From contig NC_081828.1 of assembly GCF_030867095.1 (NCBI RefSeq), forward strand, positions 218,891,978 through 218,955,977: DNA of 64,000 bases. The letters are read 5' to 3'. This document shows positions 22,311-35,643 of this stretch, piece by piece (the stretch's first letter is position 1; every line of letters starts with the position of its first letter). Source of the DNA: Alligator mississippiensis. Lineage: Eukaryota; Chordata; Crocodylia; Alligatoridae. Below the pieces are notes generated by a model, which saw only the letters and a list, made by a program, of their open reading frames with translations, was not told the origin of the DNA and ran no database searches. Both the position numbers and the translations under genes were made by a program.

Positions 22311-22959
22311 TAGCTCACTAAGGATCACTAAGCTTTGATGTGTTGCTTAGGCACATCTTTGTTTAAGAGGAAGATCTGAACCATGCATCACTATGGGGTG
22401 TCTGGTGACATGATGGTAGAGTTTTCACTGTTGTTCGGTCCCCACTTCCCTCCCACCAGGCATTGCTCACTTGTTGCATCCTGCTTTTAATTAGCTCAGG
22501 TTGTTTGGTCAGGTTGTTTGGTTGTCTCCTGTTATGGGTGTGCCCACTGCACAGTGGGGCACCAATCCCACCTACTCTAATACAGATAATAAAGTGACAG
22601 CTCGTTATTGTGCCATAAAATCATCTGCCTGGATGTGGCCTAAACCCGGTTGCTTCATAACAAATGTGGTCTGTGAAATGAATTGTTGCTTGGTTTCTAA
22701 ATCCACCACTCTCATAGACTTCAATGGAGAGTGACACAGCCCATCACAATGCAGCATGTCTGCTGCTAATCTTATGGTCCTGTCTGGTGTGTTCTTCCCT
22801 AGAGTTTTTTGCACATCTTTTACATCAGGAAGTGGACTGAACTCCAGTTTGCTACAGAGGAACTGTCTGCAGCTCTGTAATTCTGGCTGAGCTGTATTTT
22901 TTACATGAAGCTGGAATGTGTCTCCCATTCTTCATACAAAGAAAAAAAAATATCACAAG

Positions 22960-23055
22960 AAACCTGTACTAGAAGGGACCTCAGGAGGTCACATATAATC
23001 CATCCCCCCTGCTCAGTGCACCACCTTCCTACTCTAAATCTTGCTCAACAAGTGC
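22960..23055 (-). mobile_element. Possible old CR1 3' fragment
   Basis: The box 'tagaagggacctcaggaggt' followed by 'atccatcccccctgctcagtg' resembles the reverse complement of an old CR1 3' UTR. It is diverged and I am not sure. Confidence 0.4.
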
Positions 23056-23312
23056 TCATCTAAGATGTCTGAAACCTGTATGAGTAGCCTCTCACATGGC
23101 TACCAGGCACAATATCCATCATATCACAAACTCCCTTTAACTTGCCCCACATAAAAGTCAAGAGTTTGAGGTCACTAGAAGTGTCTTGCCACTGCAAGGA
23201 CAAGAAGTTGGTTAGAATACATTGGAGAGATCCAGGAGGAAGACCGAGCCCCTTAGATACAAGAATGCAAAACCTGCATGGCCCATGTCTTCCTTTCCAC
23301 CAGGCTGTAGCA

Positions 23313-24832
23313 CAAGGGCAGGCAATTATTTTGGGCAGAGGGCCATCTAATGAGGTTTGGTGAGCTGTTGAGGACTGCATGGGTAGCCCCGCTTCTCAAA
23401 GTTTGCCCCTTTTCAGGTCACCATCTTGGGACCAGAAGTCCTACCCCTAAACCCTGACCTTTGCTACCAGAAGTCCCTCAGCTTGGACCAGCAAGGCAAT
23501 ACTCCTTTTGGGAGTGGGGAGTGCTTAGAACCAGGAAAAAAAAAACCACAACAAAATCATACACTAAAAACCAAACACCTACTAAAACATTTTAATTTTA
23601 TTACAACAATATTTAAATGAGTTGTGTTTGTTTAAAGACCATAAAGATGATTGCATAATAACTCAAAAATAAATTCTTAGTCTCTTATATTGTGTAGGGG
23701 GGGGGTGTTTTTTTTGGGGGGGGGAGGTCAACATTCCCTGTAATCTGTGTGGTGTGTGCAGCTGTGCCGGCGTACCTGGCAGCATGGTATGAGCACACCT
23801 GCACAGTCACACACTCTGCGCAACTTAGAGCGAATGCTGTGTGTGTGCATGTGTGGTGGGGTGTGGGAGGGTGTGTGAGGTGTGTGGGAAATTTGTGAGG
23901 GGGTGTGGCATATGTGGGTGCGTGGCCCTGGAACACTGTCCTCTCCAGCAGTCAATGCAGGCAAATGTGTGTGTGTGGAGAGGGGAGGGGGCATTTTTTG
24001 GGTGTGAGGGAGAGTTGAAAGGGTGTGGGGACCATGCACACTTGCACTCCTTGATGTGCCATGGGGGAAGTGCGCATCCCCCTGCCAGGCAGGCTCCATT
24101 ATCCGCACTCCCTAGCATTTATGAGGCAAGGAAGGGAAGCACCAGGCACTGGAGGTGGCTTCTTTCCCCACCCCAGTCAGCTCCAGTGCCTGGGGAATCT
24201 CTCCTGTGCCTGGCACTTCCCTCCCATACCACACAAGTATGGAGAGTGTTGGCAATTCAGATGGTTGAGCGGGGCCTGCGTCCCTCCCATGATGTGCAGC
24301 GCTGGTCAGAACCAAGCACCAGTACCACCTTACCGCTGTTGCTGCCCCTGCTGCCTGCCAGAGCTGTGTGACATGGGGGTGGGAAGGGTTCCCTAAACTC
24401 CTCCACCCTCCCTCACATCCACATCCTGCCCAGCCAAGATCTGCACAGCCCCCACCCCCTGGGTGCGGGCTTTGTACTGCTGCCAGCCCCAGCCCCATTT
24501 TTCATGCTCCTACCCAGCTGCAGCTGTCACCCCTGTCCCTGCCCTGCTCCCCCCCCCCCCACTGCTTCCCTACCTGCTGCCCAGAGGGAATGGGACACCA
24601 GAGAAGCCTGCAACAAATAGTCCCACCTGGTGCTAGCGGGACCAGGTCCTTCCACCCACAAGAGTGGCAGCAAGGCATAATAAGGTATGTTGAGGGCAGA
24701 TGTAGGCACCTTGCTCCTACCCTCATAGTTGGAAGGACTGGGTGGGGTACAATACACTGGGGAGTGATGAGGGCCAGATAAAACTGCCTGGTTGGCTGGA
24801 TCTGGCTCATGGACTGCACTTTGCCAGCCCTG
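23313..24832. mobile_element. hAT-like element, about 1.5 kb, imperfect TSD
   Basis: The left end 'caagggcaggcaat' and the right end, read inward as 'cagggctggcaaag', are matching terminal inverted repeats. The flanks 'ctgtagca' (23305-23312) and 'ctatagca' (24833-24840) agree at 7 of 8 bases, as expected for an aged hAT duplication. The interior is GT-rich (23830-24050) and C-rich and has no transposase motif that I can see. Confidence 0.75.
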
Positions 24833-24840
24833 CTATAGCA

Positions 24841-26135
24841 TCTCTCCTGCACAGTGTACACACTGTCCTTTTACTGGGGCTCCCAGTAGCTCCACCACTC
24901 CCTGCACTACCAGGGTGCCTTCAAATGAGCTGAACAGCTTCACAGGTGAATGTGGGTGCATGGCTGTGTTGCTTTTTCCTTGCCTTGCAGGGCTGTCCAG
25001 GGGGCTGGCTGCTTGTGGTGACAGGCACCTTATGCTTCTGACCAATCAACATCTCAGCTCCACCAGAGCACAGGAGGGAACACTCCCCCAGATGTGCCTG
25101 TAGGTTGGTGGGGAGGGCACTTTCCTGGAGTGTGGGGTGTGTAAAATAGCCTCCCTGTTGCCTGCAGTAGCCTCAAGCTCTGCTTTCCTGTTTTGTCACT
25201 ACATGCTCTAACTACTAAGCTGTCGGGTAAAAAGGAACAACCAAGCTTAGGTTGGTGTGTGTCTGGTTTTTTGTTTTTGTTTTTTTTTTTTTTTTTTACA
25301 CTTACCCCCTCTGTTTTTTCCAGGGAGTCATAGTTGGGCATTTCTTTCCCAAGATGAAAGTCCTTATTGAGGTTTTCCCTGTAAAATGAACAGAATTAGT
25401 TAATGTACCTGAAAGTTAAATGTAAGTCCCAACCTGAATGTGTTGTTTTGTCTGTGCAAGCTACAGGGAGGTTTATTGCTTTGGCACTTGGATTCGTCCC
25501 CAGTTGTGGTGAGGAAAAGGACATTCCAAACTGCTGGCATGGGTCAGAGTCGGGCCATACTGGCCAGCACAGACTACCTAACTATATTGTGGGCATAAGG
25601 TAAAACTGATCAGCTGTGAACGGCAGATTCAACAACAACAACAACGTTAGATCCACAGAAGCACATTCAAAGATCTCACAGCAGTTCTTGTATGTGTGTA
25701 TTTATACAATGCCATAAACATACTAGACATTTTAATGAAGGATGAGACAACAGGGATTTTGAATGCACAAACGACAATAAGATATCTGTCCATCATTGAA
25801 TGCAGGGGAGAACTTTACCCCAAACTGACTATTTGAAAGTCTCTCTCCTGGTCCCTACTGTATGGGAGTAGAAGCTAGGAACCCAATTTCACATTAGACC
25901 TGCTAGTGTGGATATGATGCAATAGGTGGGTCCACTGCAGGATTTGGGATGGTGCCCAGATGCAGGGGTCTGTGCTCATGGATCCAATTGCAGGATCAGG
26001 ATCTAAATGAAGATGTACCATGATGGGGGATGGCAAGAGGGAGAGGTGATCACAGAAGAAGAGAATAACAGGGTCTGTGATGCCTAGCACACCTTAATAT
26101 CTGAGCATCAAACAGTTTAATACAAAAAAAAAAAA
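24841..26135. other. Unassigned stretch with a poly-T tract
   Basis: The stretch contains a T-rich run at 25266-25297 and a short AAC repeat at about 25631-25646. Nothing else is recognised. Confidence 0.4.
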
Positions 26136-27062
26136 ATCCCCAGGGCTGAGGTTATTAGAAACAGTCAGCATGTATTCACCAAGGACAAGTCATGCCTGAC
26201 CAGTCTGATTGCCTTCTATGATCAGATGACTAGTTCTGTGAATACAGGGAGACCAGTAGATGTTGTAAATGTTGAATTTAGCAAGTCTTTTGATATGTTC
26301 TCCCACAACATTCTTGCAGGCAAGATAAGGAAGTATGGGCTGGATGAATGGACTGTAAGGTGGACAGGAAGCTGGAAGGAGCATCAGGTAGTAATTAATG
26401 GTTCAATGTTTAATTGGCATCTGGTATCAAGTGGAGTGCCTCAGGGGTTGGTCCTGGGGCTGATTTTATTCAATATCTCCATCAGCACCCTTGAGAATGG
26501 CAGAGTGCACCCCAGCAAATTTGCAGATGGCATCAAGCTGTGGGAAGTAGTAAATACACTTGAGGGTAGGGCTAGGATTCAGACTGAACGCAACAAATTG
26601 AAGGATTGGGTCCAAAGAAATCTCATGAGGTTCAACAAGGATAAATGCAAAGTCCTGCACTTAGGACAGAGCAACCCCATGTGCTGGTACAGGTTAGGGG
26701 CTGACTGGCTGGGCAGCAGCTCTGCAGAAGAGGGCCTGGGGGTGACAGTGGACAAGAAGCTGAATGAGCCAACAATGTGCCCTTTTTGTGAAAAAGGCTA
26801 ATGGCATAATGGGCTGTATTGGTAGAAGCATTGCCAGCAGATCAAAGGAAGTGATCCCCCTCTATTCAGCACTGGTGAGGCCACATCTGGAGTCCCGTGT
26901 CCGGTTTTGAGCCCTGCACTACAGAAAGGAAATGAACAAGTTGGAACGAGTCCAGTGGAGGGCAAGGAAAATGGTTTGGGGGTTGGGCTACATGAATTGT
27001 GAGACGAGGCTGAGGCAACTGAACTGATTTAGTCTGTTGGAGAGAAGACTGAGGGGGGATTT
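26136..27062 (+). mobile_element. Old CR1 LINE fragment, 3'-truncated
   Basis: This is an older CR1 subfamily. It reads openly at 26226-26801 with VVNVEFSKSFDMFSH, SSGVPQGLVLGLILFNISI and the catalytic box as KFADGIKLWE (the second aspartate changed to G), then LMRFNKDKCKVLHLG. It is frameshifted after 26800 and ends at '..kteggF' near 27062, where a reverse CR1 begins. Confidence 0.9.
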
Positions 27063-27440
27063 CATAGAATCATAGAAGTCGGGTCGGAAGGGACCTTGTA
27101 GATCTTCAAGTCTGACCCGCTGCCTGGGCATGAAGAAAAGTAGGCTCAGTTAATAGATTTAACTCGGTGAGGGAGTCTTGGGAAAAAGACTAAATGACTC
27201 CCTCATTTAAAAGAGAAGAGTGCCCTACAGGAAGTTGAAGGCTGCTATTAAATTCCCCTCAGTCTTCTCTTCTCTAACCTAAATAAGCCCAGTTCCTTCA
27301 GTCACTCCTCACAATTCCTGTCCCCCAGCCCCCAACCATCTTTGTTGCCTGCCCCCTGCTGAACTCTCTCCAATTTTTCCACATCCTTTCTGTAGTGGGG
27401 GCCCAAAACTGTCCTAGTTATTCAGCTGTGCTTTCATCCT
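27063..27440 (-). mobile_element. CR1 LINE fragment in opposite orientation
   Basis: The plus strand starts with 'catagaatcatagaa' and a 'ggaagggacct' box, so this is the 3' end of a reverse CR1. Further in, the minus strand carries remains of the ORF2 C-terminus near 27240-27440. It abuts the plus-strand CR1 tail to tail. Confidence 0.85.
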
Positions 27441-27699
27441 TGTTGGCACCTTATCTAGGTAGTTAAATACTTTGCCTCTCCCCCAGCACTCTCTCTCTCT
27501 CCCCTTACTCACGTTACCTTTGGGGATCTGCTCCAGCTGGTAGAAGAGAGCAGTGCTGTGCCTTCAGCTTCTCAGGCGTTTCCAATTCCTGCTTCATGCT
27601 CCAAGCAGCTGGCCTTGCACAGAAATGATCGGGCTCTTCTGGTTTCTCCTTTTTAGCAACAGCATCATGTGAACTCTAGATTCAACTGAAGTGAAACTA

Positions 27700-27743
<44 letters not shown>

Positions 27744-29660
27744 TGTCGTGGTGGAAACTGCCATCCATTGTACAGACAGGGGCTGGGCTGCTGCTACTGA
27801 ACAGCCACTAATCTTTGCTACATGAGCCACTTTGAATGCTACAGGAAGGGGAGGGTGTGCAGAAGGGTAGCAGCAGATAAACGCGTTCAGCATGAAACTG
27901 AAGTCCCTGTTGCTTAACATTGAACAGCAAGAACCAGGATGAGCAGTTCAAGCACGGTCCCTTCCCAGTGAAAGGTGCACTTAACTGATGGGACGTTCCA
28001 AGAACGACATTGCAACCTTTGTATGGGAAATAATCCATGCATGGAGAAGAGTTGAAGAAGAACATGGAAAGCTTGTCAAACTCTATCCCAACTCTGCAGC
28101 TGGTCCAATGTAAGATACCACTCCCAAAGAAATACTTGCCTCTCCTAGTGTTTGTCATCTTACAAAAAGATGCTGACCAGCTCAGATGGCCCCTGGATAG
28201 CTCAGAGTGGGAGTTACATGGGACCAGGAGGAAGAGAGTCAAGTACCCTTTCCCCATGCATAACCATGTCAAACCTTGCATGGTGATATTACATGACATC
28301 TTAGAAAAACTTTTTCCCAAGACTCCCTCACTGAACACCCCTTGCACTGGACCATGAGGCCTGCTCCATCCTCCTGAGCAAAAGCCTGGGCCACATTCCC
28401 AGCCCATGCTAGGTCTTTTTCTTGCTTCGCTACCTGCTTATTCTGGGCACAGGCTGAGAATCAGCCTCTGGGCATGCACACCCTGACTGTGTTGGAAAGC
28501 CACAATAGAAGCCCACATCCATGCACACCAGCCATAAGTCAGCATTCTAATTCACTCTCCTTTTAGGGTACAAATGCAACAGGAGTGTCAATAGCAGTTA
28601 AAAGAAACAGAAAGGGCTCTAGACGTAGGGCAGGGAATGTCAAAAAACAACCCCCCCAAAGACTAATAAATAACAGGAAACCATAGTTGAAAGGAAACAG
28701 AAAGAAAGGAAGGACTGGTCCAGACTGAGTGCAGCAGCCCACACCCTTAGCTGCACTGAAAGCTCCAAAAAGTGATTATCAGTTCATTAGTGTAAAACTG
28801 TGATATTCCTTTGTTTGGCTTTTCCCTGGGAGATGTTTGGATGTTTCAGGAATTGCCATGTCAAGGGGAGTGCAGCAATTCTTCATAACACCTGCATTTC
28901 ACCTCAGTCTCCATTAAGATGAGAAGCATTTGGGGGTCTCACTGGAGACCTGGTTAGGCAAAGCACTGATTCACACCTACACTGCTCATGCTAAGACTTT
29001 GCTAAGGAACTGACCTGTGTCAACCTCGTGAGCTGTGACCGATACGTGGACTGCTTATACAAGCCGAAGCCAGACTATGCACATGGGGGCTGGCATAGGG
29101 TAACTACAATGCATGGCACCACCAGGAAAGGTAGTCAGGTCCTTCAAGCACAAAACCAAAATGAAAAAAACAAAAACCAGTTCTTGTCACACTTTCTGAA
29201 GGCTCTTTATTTTTCTAGCTTCTCAGGCAGTTTTTCATTGGTGAAGTCATGCGTCTCCTCTCTGCCTTTCTTCTTCCAGCCCACGTGACACTGCTACAAA
29301 ATTAAACGGTTGTATCATTCTTTTACTTTTCATGCAGAGACTTGATACAGAGCTGAACTGAGATTGTGTTATGCAGAAAAGCCATTTCAGTTCACTCCAG
29401 GTATGTTATTGTGTCAGCCATCTGTGTGGGACAGTGCAGGACTTGGAGGCATCAGAAGACAGTGAAGAAAGAAGTGAAAGGTGTGTACTCTGATCTAGAA
29501 CACCCTCACAAAAGTATTGAGAGTCATTTGTGCATTTGATTACATTTGCTTCCACGCTTAAAACAAACTGCAGCCCTGGTAGGCCCCAGGACGCCAAGTA
29601 AGGCTGCTGAGGCCAGCACAGTTGCTGTCCACAGCCTCCCCTACCCCACCAGGAGTAACC
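27441..29660. other. Unassigned stretch
   Basis: Apart from a GA microsatellite I see no recognised gene or repeat. A minus frame at 27808-28407 has no family features. Confidence 0.4.
27701..27740. repeat. (GA)n microsatellite
   Basis: A nearly uninterrupted AG dinucleotide run. Confidence 0.97.
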
Positions 29661-30977
29661 TGTGTAACCTGGGTACACCCAAGGGTGTGCCCTATTCTCA
29701 GTCAGATGGGATGGGTAGGCAGGAGGGGGTGCTGTAAGAGGAATGCCAGAACATTACAGAGGAAAGAGGGATCCGCTCAGAGTTAGCCCAAGCCCAAAGT
29801 TGTTAACTATATACAATTTATTAAGTTGTAATATACATAAACATAAAACTATGCATCATATACATATATTTACACAATGAACATTAACCAATAACCTAGG
29901 TCAAACCCTAAATAACACTATTTACCCATCTGTAACAGGGGACCTGCTCAGGGCTGATCTCACTGTGGCCCACCCACCTGTTCCTGGGCCGGCTGCCTGC
30001 ATTCTCGCCCATAATGCCTTGTTGTTATAATTAATTAATAGATGTTAATTAAGTGGGAGGCTACCCATTTCATGCCCTGATGCCAGGGGTTGCTATCTGC
30101 GGCTCCATTCCTCCCCTACACCGCAGCCCAAGGCTTGCAGATGGCATCTAGATGTTCTCATAAATCACCAGCCCCACTCTGGGCCCCAGAATCCTCCTAT
30201 TAAACCCCACCTGGATTCCTCCCCTCAGGCAGACTCTTTCACCATCATACCAGGCACCATAGCTCCCTGAACTGATCCCCCTTTGGGTGTGATCCCCCAC
30301 CGGGACCTTCAGCTCACTAGCCCTAGTCCACCTCCAGGCCAGTCAGGAACCCCAGGCCCTCAGCTCTTGGGCATTACTCACAGTAGGCCCCTGGCCCTTC
30401 AACCTTTCCAGTCCTGGCTCCAGCTTGGGCCAGTCAGGAGAAGCTCAGACAAGCCTGAGTCTATGGTCCTTACTCTTTCACCATGGGGTCCACCTTCTCA
30501 ACTCTCCAACAAAGGGGTAACCCACCCAGTCATGGGGGCTAGGGGTTAAAGCACCCCAACCTGCCTTTCACCAGGGTGGTAACTGACCTGGCATTTCCTG
30601 GAGGCCCCTGCACCACTGAGAGCCCCACCAGGCCACACACTCCTAGCAGAGTGCAGTTTTAGGTCAGGACCAGGACCAGGACCAGGACCAGGACCAGGAC
30701 CAGGACCAGGACCAGGACCAGGACCAGGACCAGGACCAGGACCAGGACCAGGACCAGGACCCTCCTGACCATCCCCTACAGCTCCTCCCTTACCTCCAGA
30801 TGATACCAACAACCCTCCAACCAAGCAGTGTTGTTGCCTCACCTCCAGCAGCAGAACTGCCCTATTTATGTGGGCAGCCCTGACTCTAAAATGGCTGCCC
30901 TCATCAAGCACCTGCCAGCTGCTACCTTCTGGCCCTTAAAGTGACAGGCACAAACAGCGCCCTGCCACACCATCACA
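29661..30977 (-). mobile_element. Solo LTR candidate (minus)
   Basis: Read on the minus strand it begins TGTGATGGTGTGGCAGG and ends ..CCAGGTTACA, so it has the TG..CA ends of an LTR. A TATA-like 'acataaatagg' lies near 30861-30870 and an AATAAA signal at 29817-29822. The right part (29661-29860) is homologous to 50363-50540. No internal retroviral genes are next to it. The hexamer array at 30666 lies inside it. Confidence 0.6.
30666..30761. repeat. (GGACCA)n hexamer array, about 16 copies
   Basis: The array is essentially perfect. On the minus strand it would read as alternating Gly-Pro, which explains the open frame across it. Confidence 0.95.
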
Positions 30978-32509
30978 ATAAAACCATTTCAGCAGCATCA
31001 TCACAATACAACATCAGAATACAACATTTGAATTACAAAATATAAGGTGCAAACATGAGCAATCTAAATAACATCTATTCCTTAATATAGTCCCTGACCC
31101 ATGCAAGAGATAGTCCTCCTTCCATTGGGGTCCCCGGGGGGGGGGGGACATCCAGGAAGCACCAGAGGCCCCTCCCCTTAGAGCCCTGACTAGGCAGGGG
31201 GCTGCTCACCCAGACCCTTCTCTGGGTTTTCCCACCCCAAATGTCTTTCCCTGGTGGGACCCAATGACTCACGCTCCATCAGGTGGGGTCTCCTCTGGTG
31301 GAGCACCTCTCCAGGCCTCTCCCACACTGCTGGGCTCCTCCCCACCCTGTGCCCCACTCTGGGCATCAAGGGCTCAGCTCCTCTCAGCTGCTGCACCACT
31401 GCTGGCTTCTGGGTGCTGGACCTCATGCTGCCGCACTATTTCCCATGCTTTGACTTCAGCACCAAGGGCTCTTTTAGCATAGGCTGGGCCCTTCAAGCTC
31501 CAGCTGGTCATCCTCACACTGGGTGGCTAACCCAAGCAGCCTCCCCTGCTTCCTGGCTCCCAAGGCTCAGGCCCATGTGCTGCCCTGTGCACCATGGGAC
31601 CTGGCCACTTGCCAGGAGATGGGGCCTGAGCTGCTTCACTGCAGCCCCCAAGGCCCTTGCCACATGCACTGTCCCACACACTGTGTGGCCTGCTGGCCCT
31701 CCAGGGTTGCAGGCTTGAGCCACCACTTGAGGCTCCCAAAGCCTGGGCTCCATGAGCCAAACTGTGCATTGTAATGGGCCCGAACAGTCTCACACTGCTC
31801 CCAGGGCCAGGTCTCCCAGCACCATCCCTGTGGATCATTAACAGCACAAGTAGTCTCTCACCACTCCCAAAACTGCTTCTCCAGTGGCAGCCTCAGAATC
31901 CTTGGTCGTATTGCCCGCTGGGAGAGAGCTCCCCAAGTTTTCTTGGCTCTGCTTTTCTTGAGTCCCATACTGCATCTGCTTTTATCTACACCAGAGGCCC
32001 CGCCCCTGAAGTCTGCTGAACCTGAAAAGTGCAGTCTTCAATCAGGTCCAAGGGCTCCTCACATCCTGCCCCCCTCCAAGAAGGGGTGGGGCAAGTCCCT
32101 CCTAGCTGTTACCTGATTGGTGGAAATGTTTCACTGATCTGAAGTGTCCTTCTCCAAGTCAGGCTTGCCAGGCAAAAGCAGCGAGCCCACCACACTTGCA
32201 ATGCACCAGAAGGCGCATGATATGGGCATTCCCGGGGGACAACTAGCATTGGCAAATGGTGTCCTGCTGCTAGTTGTCCCCAGGGAACCACATGTCCACA
32301 CTCATCTAAACATGGCCTAAATGTGTGTCTGCTTATAGCTGCCCACTCGTGCCCCAAGTAACCTCATTTACACACTTCAGAGGAGGGGGACTGGTGCATC
32401 CTTGTGATATCTCACATGGTTTCTCTGTTCAAGGGGCTCTCTGGTCTCCCCATGTTGACCTCTTGGTTTTCTCTTAGCTGGGCTTGTGTCAGCTGCAGCA
32501 TCACTTGCA
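30978..32509. other. Unassigned C-rich stretch
   Basis: Bases 31560-31770 share a degenerate 'gcaggcttgagccacc..gaggctcccaaagcctgggct' type motif with 52870-53095, so this is an interspersed family. No genes are recognised. Confidence 0.4.
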
Positions 32510-32640
32510 AATCAAGGAGAGTGATTGATCTACTCTATTCAGCAATGGTGAGCCATTGCCCAGAGTCCTGTGTCTAGCTCTGGACACCACATTTCCAGTA
32601 AGATGTGGACAGATTGGAAAGAGTCAGGAGGAGAGTGACA
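32510..32640 (+). mobile_element. CR1 LINE fragment
   Basis: A degenerate match to the ALVRPQLE..LERVQRR part of ORF2: 'ctctattcagcaatggtgag' then 'attggaaagagtcaggagga'. Confidence 0.7.
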
Positions 32641-32645
32641 CAACT

Positions 32646-33723
32646 GTGTTCCCTTTTTAATGGAAAGACCTTGCAGACTCAAAAATAACTATTTACAGAA
32701 TTTAATTATATACAGGAAATAATTGCTTTATACAAGTGAACATTGAATAATATCAAAAGTTTGAAACTATTTACAATGCACAAGGATAAGTTTATACAAA
32801 GGTAACAGTTGATAACTATTTACACTTAGGGGATGACCCAATTAATGAATACAAAGCTAATAACTATGCACTAGGTTAAATATTCATTGTATTAAACCCA
32901 TGAACACCTAATACCTCCCGAGGCTGGGGAGGGTATGGAGACTGCCCGCAGGCAGTGGCGGGGGTGGCAGTGGCGGGGTCATGGTGGCCACAAGCAGGGA
33001 CCACCCACAGGTAGCCGCAGTGGTGTCAGTGGTGGGGGGGCAGTGTGGTGGGTGTTCAGTGATGATCAGTGACCACCCATAGATGCTGCCAGCAGCATTG
33101 GCAGGGTGGGGGGCAGGGCAAGTGGCGACTGCCCACAGATGCTGCCACCAGTGTTGGCAGTGGCCAATCTCGAGGGGTGCACCCATGTGGCAATGGCCAA
33201 TCTCAAGTGGCCAATCTCAAGGGGTGCACCCATACACACCCCCTACGTGTTGCCAATTAATAAATCCCTAATTAATTATTTATTACTAATAGCCACTCAC
33301 CCTGACTTATACCCAAGAATGGAGGAAGGGGCAGTCTCTCACTGCTCTCATCACATGCTTGTGGGCTCCAGCTGCCTCAGGCTATCCCATGCAGGCCCAG
33401 GTGTTTCATAGTCTGAAGAGGCTGTTTCCACTTCAGACCCCTGCAAAACACAAATTCTTCCCCAAGCACCTCCATGCACTCCTTTCTGCCTGGCACAGCC
33501 TCTCCAAACCTACAGAGCTATTTACACAACTGAGCCACCGAGGGAGAGCAAAGTGCCACCACATACCAGGCAGCACCACTGGGCTCACTCCCCACTTTAA
33601 GCATTCAGGCACGCCAAGGATTCCCCTCAGGTCCAGCTTCCCTGGGTCTTAGCACACACAGGCATCCTGTGACCTTTCCCTAGGTGGTTTCTCTTTCCAC
33701 CCAGCTGACCCAGTCCTGTCACA
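32646..33723 (-). mobile_element. LTR candidate (minus), weak
   Basis: Read on the minus strand it begins TGTGACAGGACTGGG and ends ..AACACA, with an AATAAA at 33279-33284. It abuts the CR1 fragment at 32640. No target duplication is seen. Confidence 0.4.
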
Positions 33724-35394
33724 GTCCTTTTCCCAACCACTCACATGGGTGGGTGGGAGTATTTGCACTCTTACCGACCGCCTCCCCCCCCCCGCTCACT
33801 TCTCCAAGCCCAGTGGGGAATTGCCTTCCTGCTCACTAGGGGCTTCCCAGGGCTGTGTCCACACCCTAAGGAATTTGTCCAGCTCACTCTCAAACTCCTT
33901 GTGCTTGTTCTAGGGGCCTGCTCTCTCTTGCTTGACTCTTTAGGTGCTCCAGTAGCTTCTGGCCCTGGTTGGGACCATGCTGCATGCTCTTCCCAGCCCT
34001 TTTCATGCAGCACATGCCTCTCTCTCTCTCCACCCCAGGGGCAGGGAGACACTCTGGTTTTATGGGGAGCTGCCCAGTCAATCCCTGATCTGGAATTTTC
34101 CCAAGATCCCTAACTGGTTTTTGAATCCTGCATCCCCTTTCTGGGGATAATACTAAATTACAAGTATGGTATCCCTCAAGCATTCAGGCAGAGCCCAATA
34201 TAGGACACTAGGAAGTTTAGTGCCCCATAAACTGCCTGTTACATTTTAAATTCAAAGTAAAACTATTCATACACTGGTATTAGCAGATTTAACAAAAAAA
34301 TGTCTTTAGATTTACACCAGCATATTCAACACATCCCCATATCTCAGATCTTGCTCATTCTCTTCTCTGCAGGGCTGACCCAGATCAGGCATTGGACACC
34401 AGAGACTCAGGACCTCTAGTTCTTGGACAGACCATTCATAACAAAGGGGAAATTCTCTTTGGAAAACATAATCCAAGGTTTGGCACCACCAAAACCAACA
34501 GGGCTGGGGTTGAGGACAAATCTGACTCACTGGCCCTTCTCCCTCTGTACTCCCAGAGGGTCTCAAAGAGTTGGAGTCAGAAGGTGCGCTCAGCTCTGCA
34601 AAGGCTGGCTTCCCTCACTGATAAGGCAGTGGTGCTCTAACACCCAGAATAGGGGTCAGCAACCTGCCACCTGTGGGAAGGATCCAACCCATGCAGAGAT
34701 TGGATGCAACCTGTGACAGTCTGATGCACCCTATGAGGGGAGGTTGGGGATGTCTATTGACAGGTGGTGGGTGCATGAGCCCAGATGCTGGCTTCTAAGA
34801 CCCCTGATGCTGCCCCAGCCCTCCCTGCTCTTCAGCTTCCCTGCTATCTTACTTCCTACTGCTTGCCCTGACCTGTTGGATGTTGTGGTCACGAGGACCC
34901 AGGAGCAATGTATTACATTGCAATTGGCAGATAAAAAATGTCTTGCATTCTCAAGCTTGTTCAGCCTTGTTCCAACCATACAGTTGTTCCAATTCAAGAA
35001 ATCACCACTACAAAATCCCTCTGCTGTCTGTCTTGGCCATGCTTCTACCTTGGCCATGCCTGGCCTTGATCCTGGGCCCAGGTACATGCTGAGAGGCAGC
35101 AGCAGGCATTTGTATGCTTCTCAGCAGCTCTCCCGGGTTTGCCAGTCTAAACTTGCTCTGCACATCTCACTGCTTTGCTTCACACTCTCTTACATTGTCT
35201 GTGGGGACAGGTAGAAATTTATAATGTATCTTCCCCCAGGCCTATTTCTTAGCACAATGAACTTTGCTTTCCTATAGAACCACCAGCAGCATATTAATCA
35301 CCCACCATGCTCTGACCCTGATCAATTAAAGTCTTTGGGTCAAGAAAATGAAGATGAACTTTATCATTACCATGCATCCCTTCATGAGCCTTTT
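33724..35394. other. Unassigned stretch
   Basis: The motif 'aggggtcagcaacctgcc' near 34654 resembles a hAT end, but I could not find its partner. Nothing else is recognised. Confidence 0.4.
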
Positions 35395-35402
35395 TCCTAG
35401 TG

Positions 35403-35643
35403 CAGAGGTTCCCAACTACAGGTCAGTGGCCTGGGGCCAAATCATGAAGTGTTGGCTTTGGGGTTTTGGCACAAGCTTCAGGTGGCAGCACTGGCTTGTC
35501 CCTCGGTCTCTCAGCTCAGCTCTTCAGGTGTGCCCTGCCCCCTGCCACATCCCTCTGCCTGACCTGACCCAGCCCCTTGGCCCCTCACTTCCACCCAGCT
35601 CTGCTGCTCGTCCATGGTGAAAAAAAAAGGTTGGGAAGCCCTG
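35403..35643. mobile_element. hAT MITE, 241 bp, perfect 8-bp TSD
   Basis: The element is flanked by 'tcctagtg' at 35395-35402 and 35644-35651. The terminal inverted repeats are cagaggttcccaac and cagggcttcccaac. It has no coding capacity. Confidence 0.93.

Noticed and set aside
27808..28407. 199-codon minus frame
   Set aside because: No recognised domain, no splice signals or repeats, and composition like its surroundings.
30546..30911. Minus frame with a Gly-Pro repeat
   Set aside because: It is the translation of a hexamer microsatellite.
34654..34740. hAT end-like motif 'aggggtcagcaacc'
   Set aside because: No matching inverted end or target duplication was found nearby.
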